This document shows positions 8,989-18,281 of a stretch of 62,829 bases of DNA, piece after piece. Below the pieces are notes generated by a model that was not told the DNA's origin, made no database searches, and worked only from the letters and a program-made list of their open reading frames with translations. Position numbers and translations under genes: made by a program. The first letter of the stretch is position 1; every line of letters starts with the position of its first letter. The DNA comes from Paenibacillus xerothermodurans (GTDB lineage Bacteria > Bacillota > Bacilli > Paenibacillales > NBRC-103111): positions 1 to 62,829 of the forward strand of contig NZ_NHRJ02000020.1 of NCBI RefSeq assembly GCF_002220865.2, read 5' to 3'.

Positions 8989-9857
8989 ACGTACAAAAGA
9001 GTTATGAACAAGACACTGGGGCCGGCAAGCTGTATCTGGTCGGCACCCCAATCGGCAATCTCGAGGATATTACGTTCCGGGCGCTGCGAACACTCAAAGA
9101 GGTGCATTGGATTGCAGCTGAAGACACGAGGCAAACACGCAAACTTTTGGCGCATTTCGATATTTCTACCCGGTTGATAAGCTACCATGAGCATAACAAG
9201 CACGCCAGCGGGCCTGAGCTCATCCGGCTGTTGCATTCTGGTGACTCTATAGCGCTTGTCAGCGACGCCGGGCTGCCTGCAATTTCCGACCCGGGCGCGG
9301 ATTTGGTCAAACAGGCTGCCGATGAGGGCATTGATGTGATTCCTGTGCCAGGTGCTAATGCAGCTTTGTCGGCGCTGATCATGTCCGGGCTGCCCACGGA
9401 TCGCTTCACGTTTCTCGGATTTTTACCCCGGGAAAGGAAGACTCTGCTGGAAGAGCTTCAGGCGCTGCAACAGCTGAAAGAGACGCTGATCTGCTATGAG
9501 TCACCGCACCGTGTGGTGAAAACATTGGCAGCGATGCTGCAGGTGTGGAACCCCGAACGCCGGATGTGCTTGGTGCGTGAGCTCACGAAGAAATATGAAG
9601 AAGCGGCGAGAGGAACGATACAAGAGTGCTATGACCTGCTGCAGGAGCACCCCCCGCAGGGCGAATACTGCTTGGTGGTAGAAGGTGTCACCGAGTCTGA
9701 ACAGACGTCCGCCGCCGCTTGGTGGGAGGCGTTCGGGCTGGAGGAGCATGTCGAGCACTACATTGTTCAAGGCTGTAATCGAAAAGAAGCCATCAAACGG
9801 GCTGCGGCCGACCGTCAAATGCCTAAGCGTGAGCTGTACAATTATCTGCACAAGTAA
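8985..9857 (+). CDS. rsmI: 16S rRNA 2'-O-ribose C1402 methyltransferase
   Basis: 290 residues. It methylates C1402 in the decoding centre. The tetrapyrrole-methylase-like fold shows GTPIGNLED (~21-29), AAEDTRQT (~45-52), LVSDAGLPAISDPG (~89-102) and the PGANAALSAL motif (~118-127), followed by an RsmI C-terminal helical domain. The start ATG overlaps trmN6 by four bases, implying translational coupling. Confidence 0.96.
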   Translation: MNVQKSYEQDTGAGKLYLVGTPIGNLEDITFRALRTLKEVHWIAAEDTRQTRKLLAHFDISTRLISYHEHNKHASGPELIRLLHSGDSIALVSDAGLPAISDPGADLVKQAADEGIDVIPVPGANAALSALIMSGLPTDRFTFLGFLPRERKTLLEELQALQQLKETLICYESPHRVVKTLAAMLQVWNPERRMCLVRELTKKYEEAARGTIQECYDLLQEHPPQGEYCLVVEGVTESEQTSAAAWWEAFGLEEHVEHYIVQGCNRKEAIKRAAADRQMPKRELYNYLHK

Positions 9858-10181
9858 CTTGTTTCTTCTATTATATATGGCGTGTGGGTAAGTATCTGAT
9901 ATGCATGCCGTACGAGTAATTTCTGATACGGGCATATATGTGCTCACGGTTGGGCGCGCCCACGGCATAAGGGCCGTTCACCATTATCACATTAACCACG
10001 CGCTGCTAGGTTAATCCCAAGAGGGGTGCGGTGGGTTGAGGCTGCGCAGCGATGAATCCTTGCGCCCTCGCCGAACGTGCGAGGTGCGGTCGACGCCCGC
10101 TTTACAGGTGGATTACCTGCACCTGTATACTCAAGTCATGGAGTGACTATTTTTACCCCAGGTGAAATCCGCTCAACATAT
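9858..10181. other. Spacer between rsmI and abrB with hairpins only
   Basis: No gene seen. It holds a 12-bp perfect palindrome, TGGGCGCGCCCA, at 9951-9962, and a hairpin pairing ACAGGTG with CACCTGT near 10104-10127 that lacks a T-run. rsmI has no strong terminator of its own that I can find. Confidence 0.4.
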
Positions 10182-10222
10182 AAAAAAGACCCCTGATCCG
10201 CAGACAAGCTGCAAACCAGGGA
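10182..10222 (-). terminator. Minus-strand terminator of abrB
   Basis: Read on the minus strand, a stem CCCTG...CAGGG with an inner GCAG/CTGC helix is followed by T6. It lies ~70 bases beyond the abrB stop. Confidence 0.75.
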
Positions 10223-10293
10223 CATAGAGGAGATATGAAAAAGGTTAGAATTACCTTAGTAAAAATTGCTATCCTTATTATAACCTATTTTTT

Positions 10294-10548
10294 TTATTTT
10301 GTCACAGGTATTGGCATTTCAGATAAACATTCATGGCAAACAATTTTTCCTTTAAAATAGGATACGTTTTCAGCGTTGCCACAGAAGATACATGCAGGCT
10401 CATATTTCTTCAACATGATGCGTTCGCCATCCACGTATATTTCCAAGGCGTCTTTTTCGCCAATGCCCAAAGTGCGGCGCAATTCGATCGGAATCACCAC
10501 ACGGCCCAATTCGTCAACTTTTCTAACTATACCAGTAGATTTCATCAT
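10294..10548 (-). CDS. abrB: Transition-state regulator AbrB
   Basis: 84 residues from the ATG complementary to 10546-10548 (10543-10545 is an alternative ATG), preceded by GAGAGGAG. The swapped-hairpin DNA-binding domain (residues ~3-50: STGIVRKVDELGRVVIPIEL) is almost identical to B. subtilis AbrB. The C-terminal half differs: it has CIFC and CHEC pairs (~53-56, 71-74) that look like a zinc site, as in many Paenibacillus AbrB proteins. It is the only confident minus-strand gene here. The promoter carries tandem Spo0A boxes, fitting repression of abrB by Spo0A~P at sporulation onset. Confidence 0.93.
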   Translation of the reverse strand: MMKSTGIVRKVDELGRVVIPIELRRTLGIGEKDALEIYVDGERIMLKKYEPACIFCGNAENVSYFKGKIVCHECLSEMPIPVTK

Positions 10549-10575
10549 AAATAGAAGACTCCTCTCGGAAAATAA

Positions 10576-10592
10576 ATCGCCATCGTTCGACA
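10576..10592 (-). promoter_or_regulatory. Tandem Spo0A operator (0A boxes) downstream of the abrB promoter
   Basis: On the minus strand a perfect 0A box TGTCGAA (10592-10586) is followed after three bases by TGGCGAT (one mismatch to TGNCGAA). B. subtilis abrB has the same arrangement, two boxes three bases apart just downstream of the transcription start. The likely reading is a road-block operator for Spo0A~P. Confidence 0.7.
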
Positions 10593-10606
10593 TAATTCTT
10601 AGTATT

Positions 10607-10635
10607 ATGATACCAACCATTCCCATAATAGTCAA
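10607..10635 (-). promoter_or_regulatory. Sigma-A promoter of abrB
   Basis: On the minus strand TTGACT is followed after exactly 17 bases by TATCAT. Transcription would start near 10600, directly before the tandem 0A boxes. Confidence 0.7.
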
Positions 10636-10830
10636 CCTGCTAAATGCTAATATAACACTAAAATTATGGAAATAAAGAAGATTCATAAAAGAGATGACAT
10701 TACATAGGCGGATAAACCTTGTCAAATCAGCGTTTTATTCAATTGTACACGCACAAAGCAGAGGCAAAACGATAAGCGTCTACCATAAAATAAGTAACCA
10801 ATGGTGCATTTTATGGAAGTTGTAATCCGA

Positions 10831-10875
10831 TATAATTCGACAAATATTATACCATGTACGACGACCAATGTCGAA
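10831..10875 (+). promoter_or_regulatory. Candidate Spo0A-linked promoter of the ywfO-like gene
   Basis: A consensus -10 TATAAT at 10831-10836 has no good -35 at 16-18 bases. A perfect 0A box, TTCGACA, overlaps and follows the -10 (10836-10842), and a second perfect box in the other orientation, TGTCGAA, lies at 10869-10875, 33 bases away centre to centre. Box positions suggest repression, or activation of a weak promoter, by Spo0A; both are inference. Confidence 0.45.
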
Positions 10876-10901
10876 AACTAACCTCTGGGAGGGAAAATAC
10901 A

Positions 10902-12191
10902 ATGGCCAGCCCGCTAAAAGAAGAAAAAGTATTTAAAGATCCGGTGCACAAGTACATTTACGTACAGGATCAAATCATATGGGATCTAATCAACACCAAG
11001 GAGTTTCAACGACTGCGCCGGATTCGTCAGCTGGGTACATGCTTTCTGACATTTCACGGCGCCGAACACAGCCGGTTTTCCCATTCTCTCGGAGTATATG
11101 AGGTGACCCGAAAGATCATCTCGCAATTCGAACGCAACGGCTACGAGGGGTGGCCCCAGCAGGAGCGGCTGCTATGCCTATGTGCCGCATTGCTGCACGA
11201 TGTCGGCCATGGCCCGTTTTCCCACTCGATTGAGAACACGTTCGGCACACATCACGAGGATTGGTCATGCCGCATCGTTCTCGGCGATACGGAAGTAAAC
11301 CGGGTGCTTCGACAAGTTTCTTCCGAGTTTGCAGCCCAGGTCGCTGAAGTGATTTGTAAAACGTATCATCGTCAGATCGTCGTCAGCCTGGTCTCCAGCC
11401 AACTGGATGCCGACCGGATGGATTATCTGCTCCGGGACGCGTATTTCACCGGCGTGAACTACGGGACGTTTGATTTGGAACGTATTCTGCGTGTCATGCG
11501 GCCGTTTCAAGGGCACATTGTCGTCAAAGAAAGCGGAATGCACGCAGTCGAAGACTATCTCATGTCGCGTTATCAAATGTATTGGCAGGTTTACTTCCAT
11601 CCTGTCACGAGAAGTGCAGATATCGTGCTGCACAAAGTGTTCCAACGTGCGAAGCAGCTGTATCAGGAAGAGTATGCTTTCGACTTCATGCTGCCGCCTC
11701 TCCTAAGCCTGTTCGATGGCTCCCTGACCACACATGAGTACCATTTGTTGGATGAAGCGTTCATGCAGACTGTCTTAACTCGATGGTCATATGAGCGGGA
11801 TCCGATTTTGTCGGATCTGTGTTCGCGCTTTTTGAACCGACGGCTATTCAAATATGTACAACTGGAACATATGGACATGCTCCAAATCGGCCGGCTGAAG
11901 GAATTGATGCGCAGCATCGGCTTTGATCCGGATTACTATATAGAACTTGATTTCCCGTCTGATCTCTCGTACGATGTGTACCGTCCCGGCCAACAGGATG
12001 AAAAGCTGCCTATCCTTTTGCTTGACCACAAAGAGACGCTGACAGAGATTTCTCAGAAGTCTGAAATTGTCAAATCCATAAGCGGCATTCATATGGGAAA
12101 ACACCATTTGTACTTTCCTGATGAACTGCTTGAGCGGCATCGTTCACAGCTTGTGTCACGTGACCTGCATCAACTGCTCGGTTCAGAATAG
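10902..12191 (+). CDS. ywfO: HD-domain phosphohydrolase, YwfO/dNTPase-like
   Basis: 429 residues from ATG 10902, ten bases after GGGAGGG; an upstream in-frame ATG at 10854 lacks a ribosome binding site. The protein opens with KVFKDPVHKYI and carries the SAMHD1-like HD core: H in GAEHSRF (~60), H99-D100 in LLHDVGHGPFSH and a later D in SSQLDADRMDYLLRDAY (~177-193). It closely resembles B. subtilis YwfO, a putative deoxynucleotide triphosphohydrolase. B. subtilis has metS at this place; ywfO lies elsewhere there. Two perfect 0A boxes precede it. tatD follows after 40 bases. Confidence 0.92.
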   Translation: MASPLKEEKVFKDPVHKYIYVQDQIIWDLINTKEFQRLRRIRQLGTCFLTFHGAEHSRFSHSLGVYEVTRKIISQFERNGYEGWPQQERLLCLCAALLHDVGHGPFSHSIENTFGTHHEDWSCRIVLGDTEVNRVLRQVSSEFAAQVAEVICKTYHRQIVVSLVSSQLDADRMDYLLRDAYFTGVNYGTFDLERILRVMRPFQGHIVVKESGMHAVEDYLMSRYQMYWQVYFHPVTRSADIVLHKVFQRAKQLYQEEYAFDFMLPPLLSLFDGSLTTHEYHLLDEAFMQTVLTRWSYERDPILSDLCSRFLNRRLFKYVQLEHMDMLQIGRLKELMRSIGFDPDYYIELDFPSDLSYDVYRPGQQDEKLPILLLDHKETLTEISQKSEIVKSISGIHMGKHHLYFPDELLERHRSQLVSRDLHQLLGSE

Positions 12192-12231
12192 GAGTCACAT
12201 ACCAGAAATCCCGCAAAGGAGACAACTAAAC

Positions 12232-12999
12232 ATGCTCATAGACACCCACGCTCATCTCAACTCACCCGATTTCGATGAAGATCGACACGAGGTTATTAAC
12301 CGCGCGATTGATAACGGAATCAGTCGAATTATTAATGTCGGTTTTAATAGGGAGACTATCCCCAGCTCGATTGCGCTGGCGGAACAATATGATTTTATTT
12401 ATTCGACTGTCGGTTGGCATCCGGTGGACGCGAAAGATATGACCCCGCAAGATCTGGACTGGATCGAACAGCTGTGCAGCCATCCGAAGGTTGTCGCCAT
12501 CGGGGAGATCGGCCTCGACTATTACTGGGACACCTCTCCGAAGGATGTACAGGCGCGTGTGTTCCGGGAACAGATTCGACTCGCGCGCAGAATGAACATG
12601 CCGATTGTGATACATAATCGTGACGCACACCATGATATCGTGCAAATCCTCCGGGAAGAAAAGGCAGACGAGGTAGGTGGTGTGATGCATTGTTTTTCCG
12701 GCAGTTGGGATACCGCTCGGATGTGTCTGGACATGAACTTCTATATCTCATTCGGAGGTCCGGTAACATTCAAAAATGCGAAGCAGCCCAAAGAGGTTCT
12801 GGCTAAGGTCCCGTTGGACCGCCTGCTGATTGAAACCGATGCGCCGTACTTGACTCCCCATCCGTTTAGGGGCAAACGCAACGAGACTGCGTATGTGAAA
12901 TTAGTCGCAGAAACTGCAGCAGAAATCCGGGGCTTAACCCTTGAGGAATTGGCTCGCGTGACCACACAAAACGCAGTTACATTATTCGGGTTGCTTTAA
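12232..12999 (+). CDS. tatD: TatD-family metal-dependent deoxyribonuclease (YabD/DayD)
   Basis: 255 residues from ATG 12232 after AAAGGAG; an earlier in-frame ATG lies inside the preceding gene. Metal ligands are visible: DTHAHL (~4-9), GEIGLDYYW (~91-99), VIHNRDAH (~126-133), HCFSGS (~152-157) and ETDAPYL (~202-208). The TIM-barrel hydrolase acts on DNA 3' ends or D-aminoacyl-tRNA, depending on the member. It lies before yabE as in B. subtilis. Confidence 0.95.
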   Translation: MLIDTHAHLNSPDFDEDRHEVINRAIDNGISRIINVGFNRETIPSSIALAEQYDFIYSTVGWHPVDAKDMTPQDLDWIEQLCSHPKVVAIGEIGLDYYWDTSPKDVQARVFREQIRLARRMNMPIVIHNRDAHHDIVQILREEKADEVGGVMHCFSGSWDTARMCLDMNFYISFGGPVTFKNAKQPKEVLAKVPLDRLLIETDAPYLTPHPFRGKRNETAYVKLVAETAAEIRGLTLEELARVTTQNAVTLFGLL

Positions 13000-13225
13000 A
13001 TTAATAAGGGGGCGGGACAGCTCTTTTTTCGTCGAAAACACGATAATCAAAGAAATAGCATGATTCGGTACGATGTGCGGAGAAAGATACCGATTCATTG
13101 AATAAAATCAATGAGAATATTTCAAAACGGCTGAAAACAGATGTTTTTTGGTCGGTTTGTATACTTTACAACCACGTATCAGACAAAGTAAACTCAATAT
13201 TAACTTAATACGGCTACCAATTTTT

Positions 13226-13418
13226 CCTTTCGCTGAGTTTCCATATGGGAAACGGGGGATCCGCAACGTAGCTTGGGCATTCTTTTCAATCAGCCTAAAG
13301 TTACATTTTCAGGGGTGAATCTTGAGCATGGGCCGGCTTTGAACGAAGGCCATTCTCAGGTAGGGCGACTCTCAAGTCCGAATCCGTCAGCTAACCTCGT
13401 AAGCGTCTAGAGAGAGGT
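13226..13418 (+). promoter_or_regulatory. Cyclic-di-AMP riboswitch (ydaO/yuaA class)
   Basis: The leader of yabE contains the conserved blocks of the ydaO/yuaA RNA in order: GGGGGATCC (~13254-13262), AGGGGTGAAT (~13311-13320), GGTAGGGCGACTC (~13359-13371), and the diagnostic 3' block CCGAATCCGTCAGCTAACC (~13378-13396) followed by TCGTAAGCG. CGCT near 13231 can pair with AGCG near 13402 to close P1. An intrinsic terminator follows at 13463-13500. The class is an OFF switch: high c-di-AMP favours termination. Ends are estimates. Confidence 0.88.
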
Positions 13419-13438
13419 AACGATTGTCGTGTACTTTA

Positions 13439-13500
13439 TTTCACATCTTGTGTGAAATACATAAGTCACGGGAAGAGTCCTCTTTCCGCTGACTTTTTTT
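13439..13500 (+). terminator. Riboswitch expression platform and terminator
   Basis: Two hairpins follow the aptamer: ATTTCACA/TGTGAAAT at 13439-13458, possibly an antiterminator element, and AGTCACGGGAAGAG paired with CTTTCCGCTGACT at 13464-13494, then T7. The gene starts 200 bases later, so this terminator can only act on leader transcripts. Confidence 0.8.
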
Positions 13501-13700
13501 GTGTGCTCACGCCTTAACCGCATCAGTCGGGGACGAGGAAAACAAGAGGAGGAGGTGTCCACAGCACGCACGACGTACGATATGGAGCGAAAGTTGGGAG
13601 CCCTGAGTTGACAAACGAGAAGACAAAACTTAACCATAGTCGCGTCAGATGGAATCATGCGTAACACTCGACGGCGAGGCTTTGAAGGAGGACCGAACAA

Positions 13701-14840
13701 GTGGGAGCTATTCAACATGAGCAACCCCATGTAAGACGATCATCCAGCATGTCCTTCGCATTGCGATGGAAGCATGAAAAATTGCGTTTGATATCGATCA
13801 GTGCACTTATTTCAATCGCTATCGTTTTCATGTTTATGTTGTTGCTAAATTGGACGGCTACCAAAAAGGTAACCGTGGTGGTAAACGGAAAAGAATCGGC
13901 TATTCTCACGAAACAATCGGATTTGCAGAGCTTGTTGAATGAGCAAGGCATATCTGTCGCAGAGCATGACCGGGTGTCAGCAGCGCTGACCGATCAGCTC
14001 AAATCCGGTGACAGGATCACTATAGAACATACAAAGCCGGTACAGTTAACGGCTGATGGAGAGACGAAGACGGTACATACCGTCGCTGCAACCGTGGGAG
14101 AGGCACTGCAGGAATTACAGATACCCGTAGGTGAGCTCGATAAGGTGACACCGGCCGTAGACTCGGAGTTACCGTCGGGCAGTGCAATTCAAATCGTTCG
14201 AGTCAAGAAAGAAACAGAAGAGGCAACCGAACCGATTGCGTTTGATGTAGAGAAGAAAAACGACCCGCAGTTGTTGAAGGGTAAAGAGCAAGTTGTGCAA
14301 GAAGGCAAAGAAGGCGTGCTTCTGAAGACGAAGGAAAAAGTGTTCGAGGATGGCCAACTGGTGGCCGAGCAAGTCATCAGTGAAAAAGTACAGTCGGAGA
14401 GCGTGAAGAAAATAGTTGCTGTGGGATCGAAAAATCCGGTAGTGGCGCTGTCATCTTCCTCACCGGCAGTGAAAGATGTTTCAACAAGCGGTGTTAAATT
14501 CGGTGCAAAGCAGGTCATCAACAACGTTACATTGACCGCTTACACTGCGGGACCGGAGTCGACCGGCAAAAGCAAGTCCGATCCGGGTTATGGAGTAACA
14601 TCCACAGGCACGAAAGTAACGGAAGGTCGAACAATTGCAGTGGACCCAAAGGTAATTCCATTGGGTTGGTGGGTTTACATCGAAGGGCTTGGATTTCGCA
14701 GGGCCGAAGACACCGGCGGTGCGGTGAAGGGGAACAAAATCGATGTGTATTTTAACAGCGACGATTATGCGACCCGCTTCGGTAGAAAACGTGGTTACAC
14801 AGTATATGTGATTGGGCCAACAAAACCGGCAGTGGACTAA
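13701..14840 (+). CDS. yabE: Rpf-like cell-wall lytic protein YabE (DUF348, G5 and 3D domains)
   Basis: 379 residues from GTG after AAGGAGGA. A transmembrane anchor or signal lies at ~31-50. Two DUF348 units (~55-100 and ~112-160) and a G5-like region (~170-250, Lys/Glu/Val rich) precede a C-terminal 3D domain (~275-372) with the namesake aspartates (D at SDPGYG, AVDP and EDTGGAVKGNKIDVYF). The 3D domain is the lytic transglycosylase-like fold of MltA and Rpf/Sps proteins acting on peptidoglycan. Expression is predicted to fall when c-di-AMP is high, through the leader riboswitch, a linkage known for Rpf-type hydrolases in several Gram-positives. Confidence 0.93.
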   Translation: MGAIQHEQPHVRRSSSMSFALRWKHEKLRLISISALISIAIVFMFMLLLNWTATKKVTVVVNGKESAILTKQSDLQSLLNEQGISVAEHDRVSAALTDQLKSGDRITIEHTKPVQLTADGETKTVHTVAATVGEALQELQIPVGELDKVTPAVDSELPSGSAIQIVRVKKETEEATEPIAFDVEKKNDPQLLKGKEQVVQEGKEGVLLKTKEKVFEDGQLVAEQVISEKVQSESVKKIVAVGSKNPVVALSSSSPAVKDVSTSGVKFGAKQVINNVTLTAYTAGPESTGKSKSDPGYGVTSTGTKVTEGRTIAVDPKVIPLGWWVYIEGLGFRRAEDTGGAVKGNKIDVYFNSDDYATRFGRKRGYTVYVIGPTKPAVD

Positions 14841-14884
14841 GGGCGTGCAATTGGGGTAGACTCTTTATATAGATCGACGGGAAG

Positions 14885-14910
14885 GAAGAGGAAAAAACCT
14901 CTTCTTTTTT
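14885..14910 (+). terminator. Terminator between yabE and rnmV
   Basis: GAAGAGG and CCTCTTC form a perfect 7-bp stem around A6 and are followed by T6. It closes the yabE unit. Confidence 0.85.
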
Positions 14911-14938
14911 CTGCTTTTTTTCGAAGGAAGGTAAGAAC

Positions 14939-16389
<1,451 letters not shown>

Positions 16390-16464
16390 GAGAACAAAAT
16401 TCGAGTTGGGCGCTGCACCAAACGCCCATTCCAGCCATAGGATACACGAGGAGGCGATTTGCCC

Positions 16465-17313
16465 ATGAAACAGGGAGACCTGGTTACTCGAAAATCCTAT
16501 GGCGGCGACATCATATTTAAGATTCAGGATATCATACAGAGGAAAGCCGTGCTGCGCGGGGTGGATTATCGTCTGCTTGCCGATGCACCGCTGCATGATC
16601 TGAACATGGCGTCGCACTACGATCCTTATTTATTCGCCAGCGGCGGTGTGCAGCCGAAATGGATGGACGTCATGCGCAGAATGCCCGGTGGAGCGCACCA
16701 TCAGTGGCTCATTCCGGTGACGAAGACCGCTGCCGGCGAGTATTTTGACATACCAGGCAAGGTGCTGCATCTCGATGGAGATCCCGCATATATGCGCAAA
16801 TGCATGTCTCTCTACGCGGAGCTTCGCGTGCCTGCCGAAGGTTTTTATGTTGCGGAAGCCAACATGAGTGAGGCTCTGTATAGTCTGCTGCCGCAAGTTC
16901 AACCTGATATTGTCGTCATCACCGGGCATGACGGCATCCTGAAAAGCCGGCGCAACGGCGATATCAGCCAGCTGAGCAGCTACAAAAATTCACATAACTT
17001 TGTGAATGCAGTAAAAACGGCCAGACAATACGAGAAGAATAAAGACGCGCTCACTGTCATTGCGGGCGCCTGCCAATCTCATTTTGAGGCGCTGCTGCAG
17101 GCAGGGGCCAATTATGCGAGCTCGCCGGCCCGTGTGCTGATTCACGCTTTGGATCCGCTGTGCATTGCTGCAAAAGTGGCCTTCACACCAATAAAAGATA
17201 CCGTGAACATTGTGGACATCATCGGATTGACTTACAGCGGCTTGGAAGGCATGGGAGGACTCGAATCCCGCGGCAGCTATCGCAGAGGAGCTCCGAACTA
17301 CCAAAAAAAATAA
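16465..17313 (+). CDS. yabG: Sporulation-specific protease YabG
   Basis: 282 residues from ATG 16465, ten bases after GAGGAGG. YabG is a sigma-K-dependent cysteine-type protease that processes coat proteins such as SpoIVA in B. subtilis. The sequence keeps family features: VTRKSYGGDIIF near the N-terminus, DIVVITGHDGILK (~149-161) with a candidate catalytic His, ITVIAGACQSHFEALLQAGANYASSP-like core (~190-220) with a candidate Cys, and a C-terminal GMGGLESRG tail. It is flanked by ksgA and veg as in B. subtilis. Confidence 0.94.
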   Translation: MKQGDLVTRKSYGGDIIFKIQDIIQRKAVLRGVDYRLLADAPLHDLNMASHYDPYLFASGGVQPKWMDVMRRMPGGAHHQWLIPVTKTAAGEYFDIPGKVLHLDGDPAYMRKCMSLYAELRVPAEGFYVAEANMSEALYSLLPQVQPDIVVITGHDGILKSRRNGDISQLSSYKNSHNFVNAVKTARQYEKNKDALTVIAGACQSHFEALLQAGANYASSPARVLIHALDPLCIAAKVAFTPIKDTVNIVDIIGLTYSGLEGMGGLESRGSYRRGAPNYQKK

Positions 17314-17322
17314 CACAGTATC

Positions 17323-17347
17323 AAGCGCCGTATGGTGCTTTTTCTTT
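17323..17347 (+). terminator. Terminator after yabG
   Basis: A short stem AGCGCC/GGTGCT with loop GTAT is followed by TTTTTCTTTT. Confidence 0.75.
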
Positions 17348-17420
17348 TAATTGCGACAATTGTGTGAACAACGCGTAGTTTCACAAATGCCAACCGGGGG
17401 CAAATTAAGGAAAAATGGCG

Positions 17421-17450
17421 TTGACAATAGGTTTGCGAGGCTGATATAAT
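17421..17450 (+). promoter_or_regulatory. Sigma-A promoter of veg
   Basis: Perfect TTGACA at 17421-17426 and perfect TATAAT at 17445-17450 are separated by 18 bases, with an AT-rich upstream flank. The veg promoter is one of the strongest vegetative promoters in B. subtilis. Confidence 0.88.
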
Positions 17451-17518
17451 ATTTAACCCAATTTGACATACTACCTCTTATTGCGGTATACTTTATAGGG
17501 AAAGAGGTGGAATGGTCA

Positions 17519-17791
17519 ATGGCTAAAAATGCGCTGTTGGAGATCAAACGTAGTTTGGAACCTCACGTCGGACAGAAAATCATGTTAAGAGCAAATGGTG
17601 GTCGCCGGAAAACGATCGAAAGATCCGGAGTCTTGGAGGAAACCTACCCTTCCGTTTTTATCGTCAAGTTGGATCAGGAGCAGAACGCATTTAAGCGCGT
17701 GTCTTACAGCTATGCTGACATATTGACGGAATCCGTGGAAGTCACGGTGTGCAATGATGAAGGGCAAGTGCGGATCACTATCGAACAATAG
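17519..17791 (+). CDS. veg: Veg protein
   Basis: 90 residues from ATG 17519, nine bases after AAGAGGTGG; a GTG at 17507 overlaps the ribosome binding site. The sequence ([20 protein letters not shown], then [17 protein letters not shown]) is strongly conserved with B. subtilis Veg, a small beta-barrel protein linked to biofilm matrix gene expression and spore outgrowth. It is monocistronic, with a consensus promoter and a terminator. Confidence 0.95.
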   Translation: MAKNALLEIKRSLEPHVGQKIMLRANGGRRKTIERSGVLEETYPSVFIVKLDQEQNAFKRVSYSYADILTESVEVTVCNDEGQVRITIEQ

Positions 17792-17800
17792 ATTACATAA

Positions 17801-17829
17801 ACGGCACACCTGAGCAGGGTGCCGTTTTT
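17801..17829 (+). terminator. Terminator after veg
   Basis: ACGGCACAC pairs with GGTGCCGT around a short loop, followed by TTTTTC. Confidence 0.87.
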
Positions 17830-17849
17830 CGTTGCTCCAGCGTCCGCCG

Positions 17850-17886
17850 GTATGCTGCATGGGAAAGGTAACATCAGGGTACAATA
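17850..17886 (+). promoter_or_regulatory. Possible sigma-G promoter of sspF
   Basis: GCATG at 17857-17861 fits the sigma-G -35 (GHATR), and TACAATA lies 18 bases downstream with partial fit to the -10 CATNMTA. An alternative pairing is GTATG at 17850 with CATCA at 17872. Small acid-soluble protein genes are normally sigma-G driven. Confidence 0.3.
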
Positions 17887-17915
17887 CACGTAGTACCTGA
17901 GGAGGAGGTTCACGT

Positions 17916-18125
17916 ATGTCACGCAGAAGACGTCGTGGTGTCATGTCGGAGGAGTTCAAATACGAGCTTGCGAAAGACTTGGGGATTTACACGACTGTGC
18001 AACGTGAAGGCTGGGGAGGTATACGCACGAAGGATGCGGGCAACTTAGTGAGGCGAGCGATTCAAATCGCTGAGCAAACCGTAATGCGACAAGCGCAGCA
18101 ACCACAGCGGCCGCCAGGGTATTAG
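17916..18125 (+). CDS. sspF: Alpha/beta-type small acid-soluble spore protein SspF
   Basis: 69 residues, ATG after GAGGAGG. The protein opens with [12 protein letters not shown] and contains the germination-protease and DNA-binding core of the alpha/beta SASP family ([12 protein letters not shown], then [18 protein letters not shown]). Such proteins coat spore DNA. The Arg-rich start and position between veg and ispE are those of sspF. Confidence 0.93.
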   Translation: MSRRRRRGVMSEEFKYELAKDLGIYTTVQREGWGGIRTKDAGNLVRRAIQIAEQTVMRQAQQPQRPPGY

Positions 18126-18134
18126 AAATATTGC

Positions 18135-18178
18135 AAAAAAGCTAGAGCATGCCGGGAGGCAGCTTTAGCTTTTTTTTG
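18135..18178 (+). terminator. Terminator after sspF
   Basis: AAAAGCTA and TAGCTTTT pair around an imperfect inner stem (GCATGCC region) and run into T8. Confidence 0.75.
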
Positions 18179-18281
18179 TCACAAGTTTGGTATAGTATAG
18201 GGAATAGAACTCGCTCAGGGGTTATTTTGGTCGCTCTTTGTGACCGCCTGCGAAGCAATACAGCTGCAAAGAAGGTGTCGT

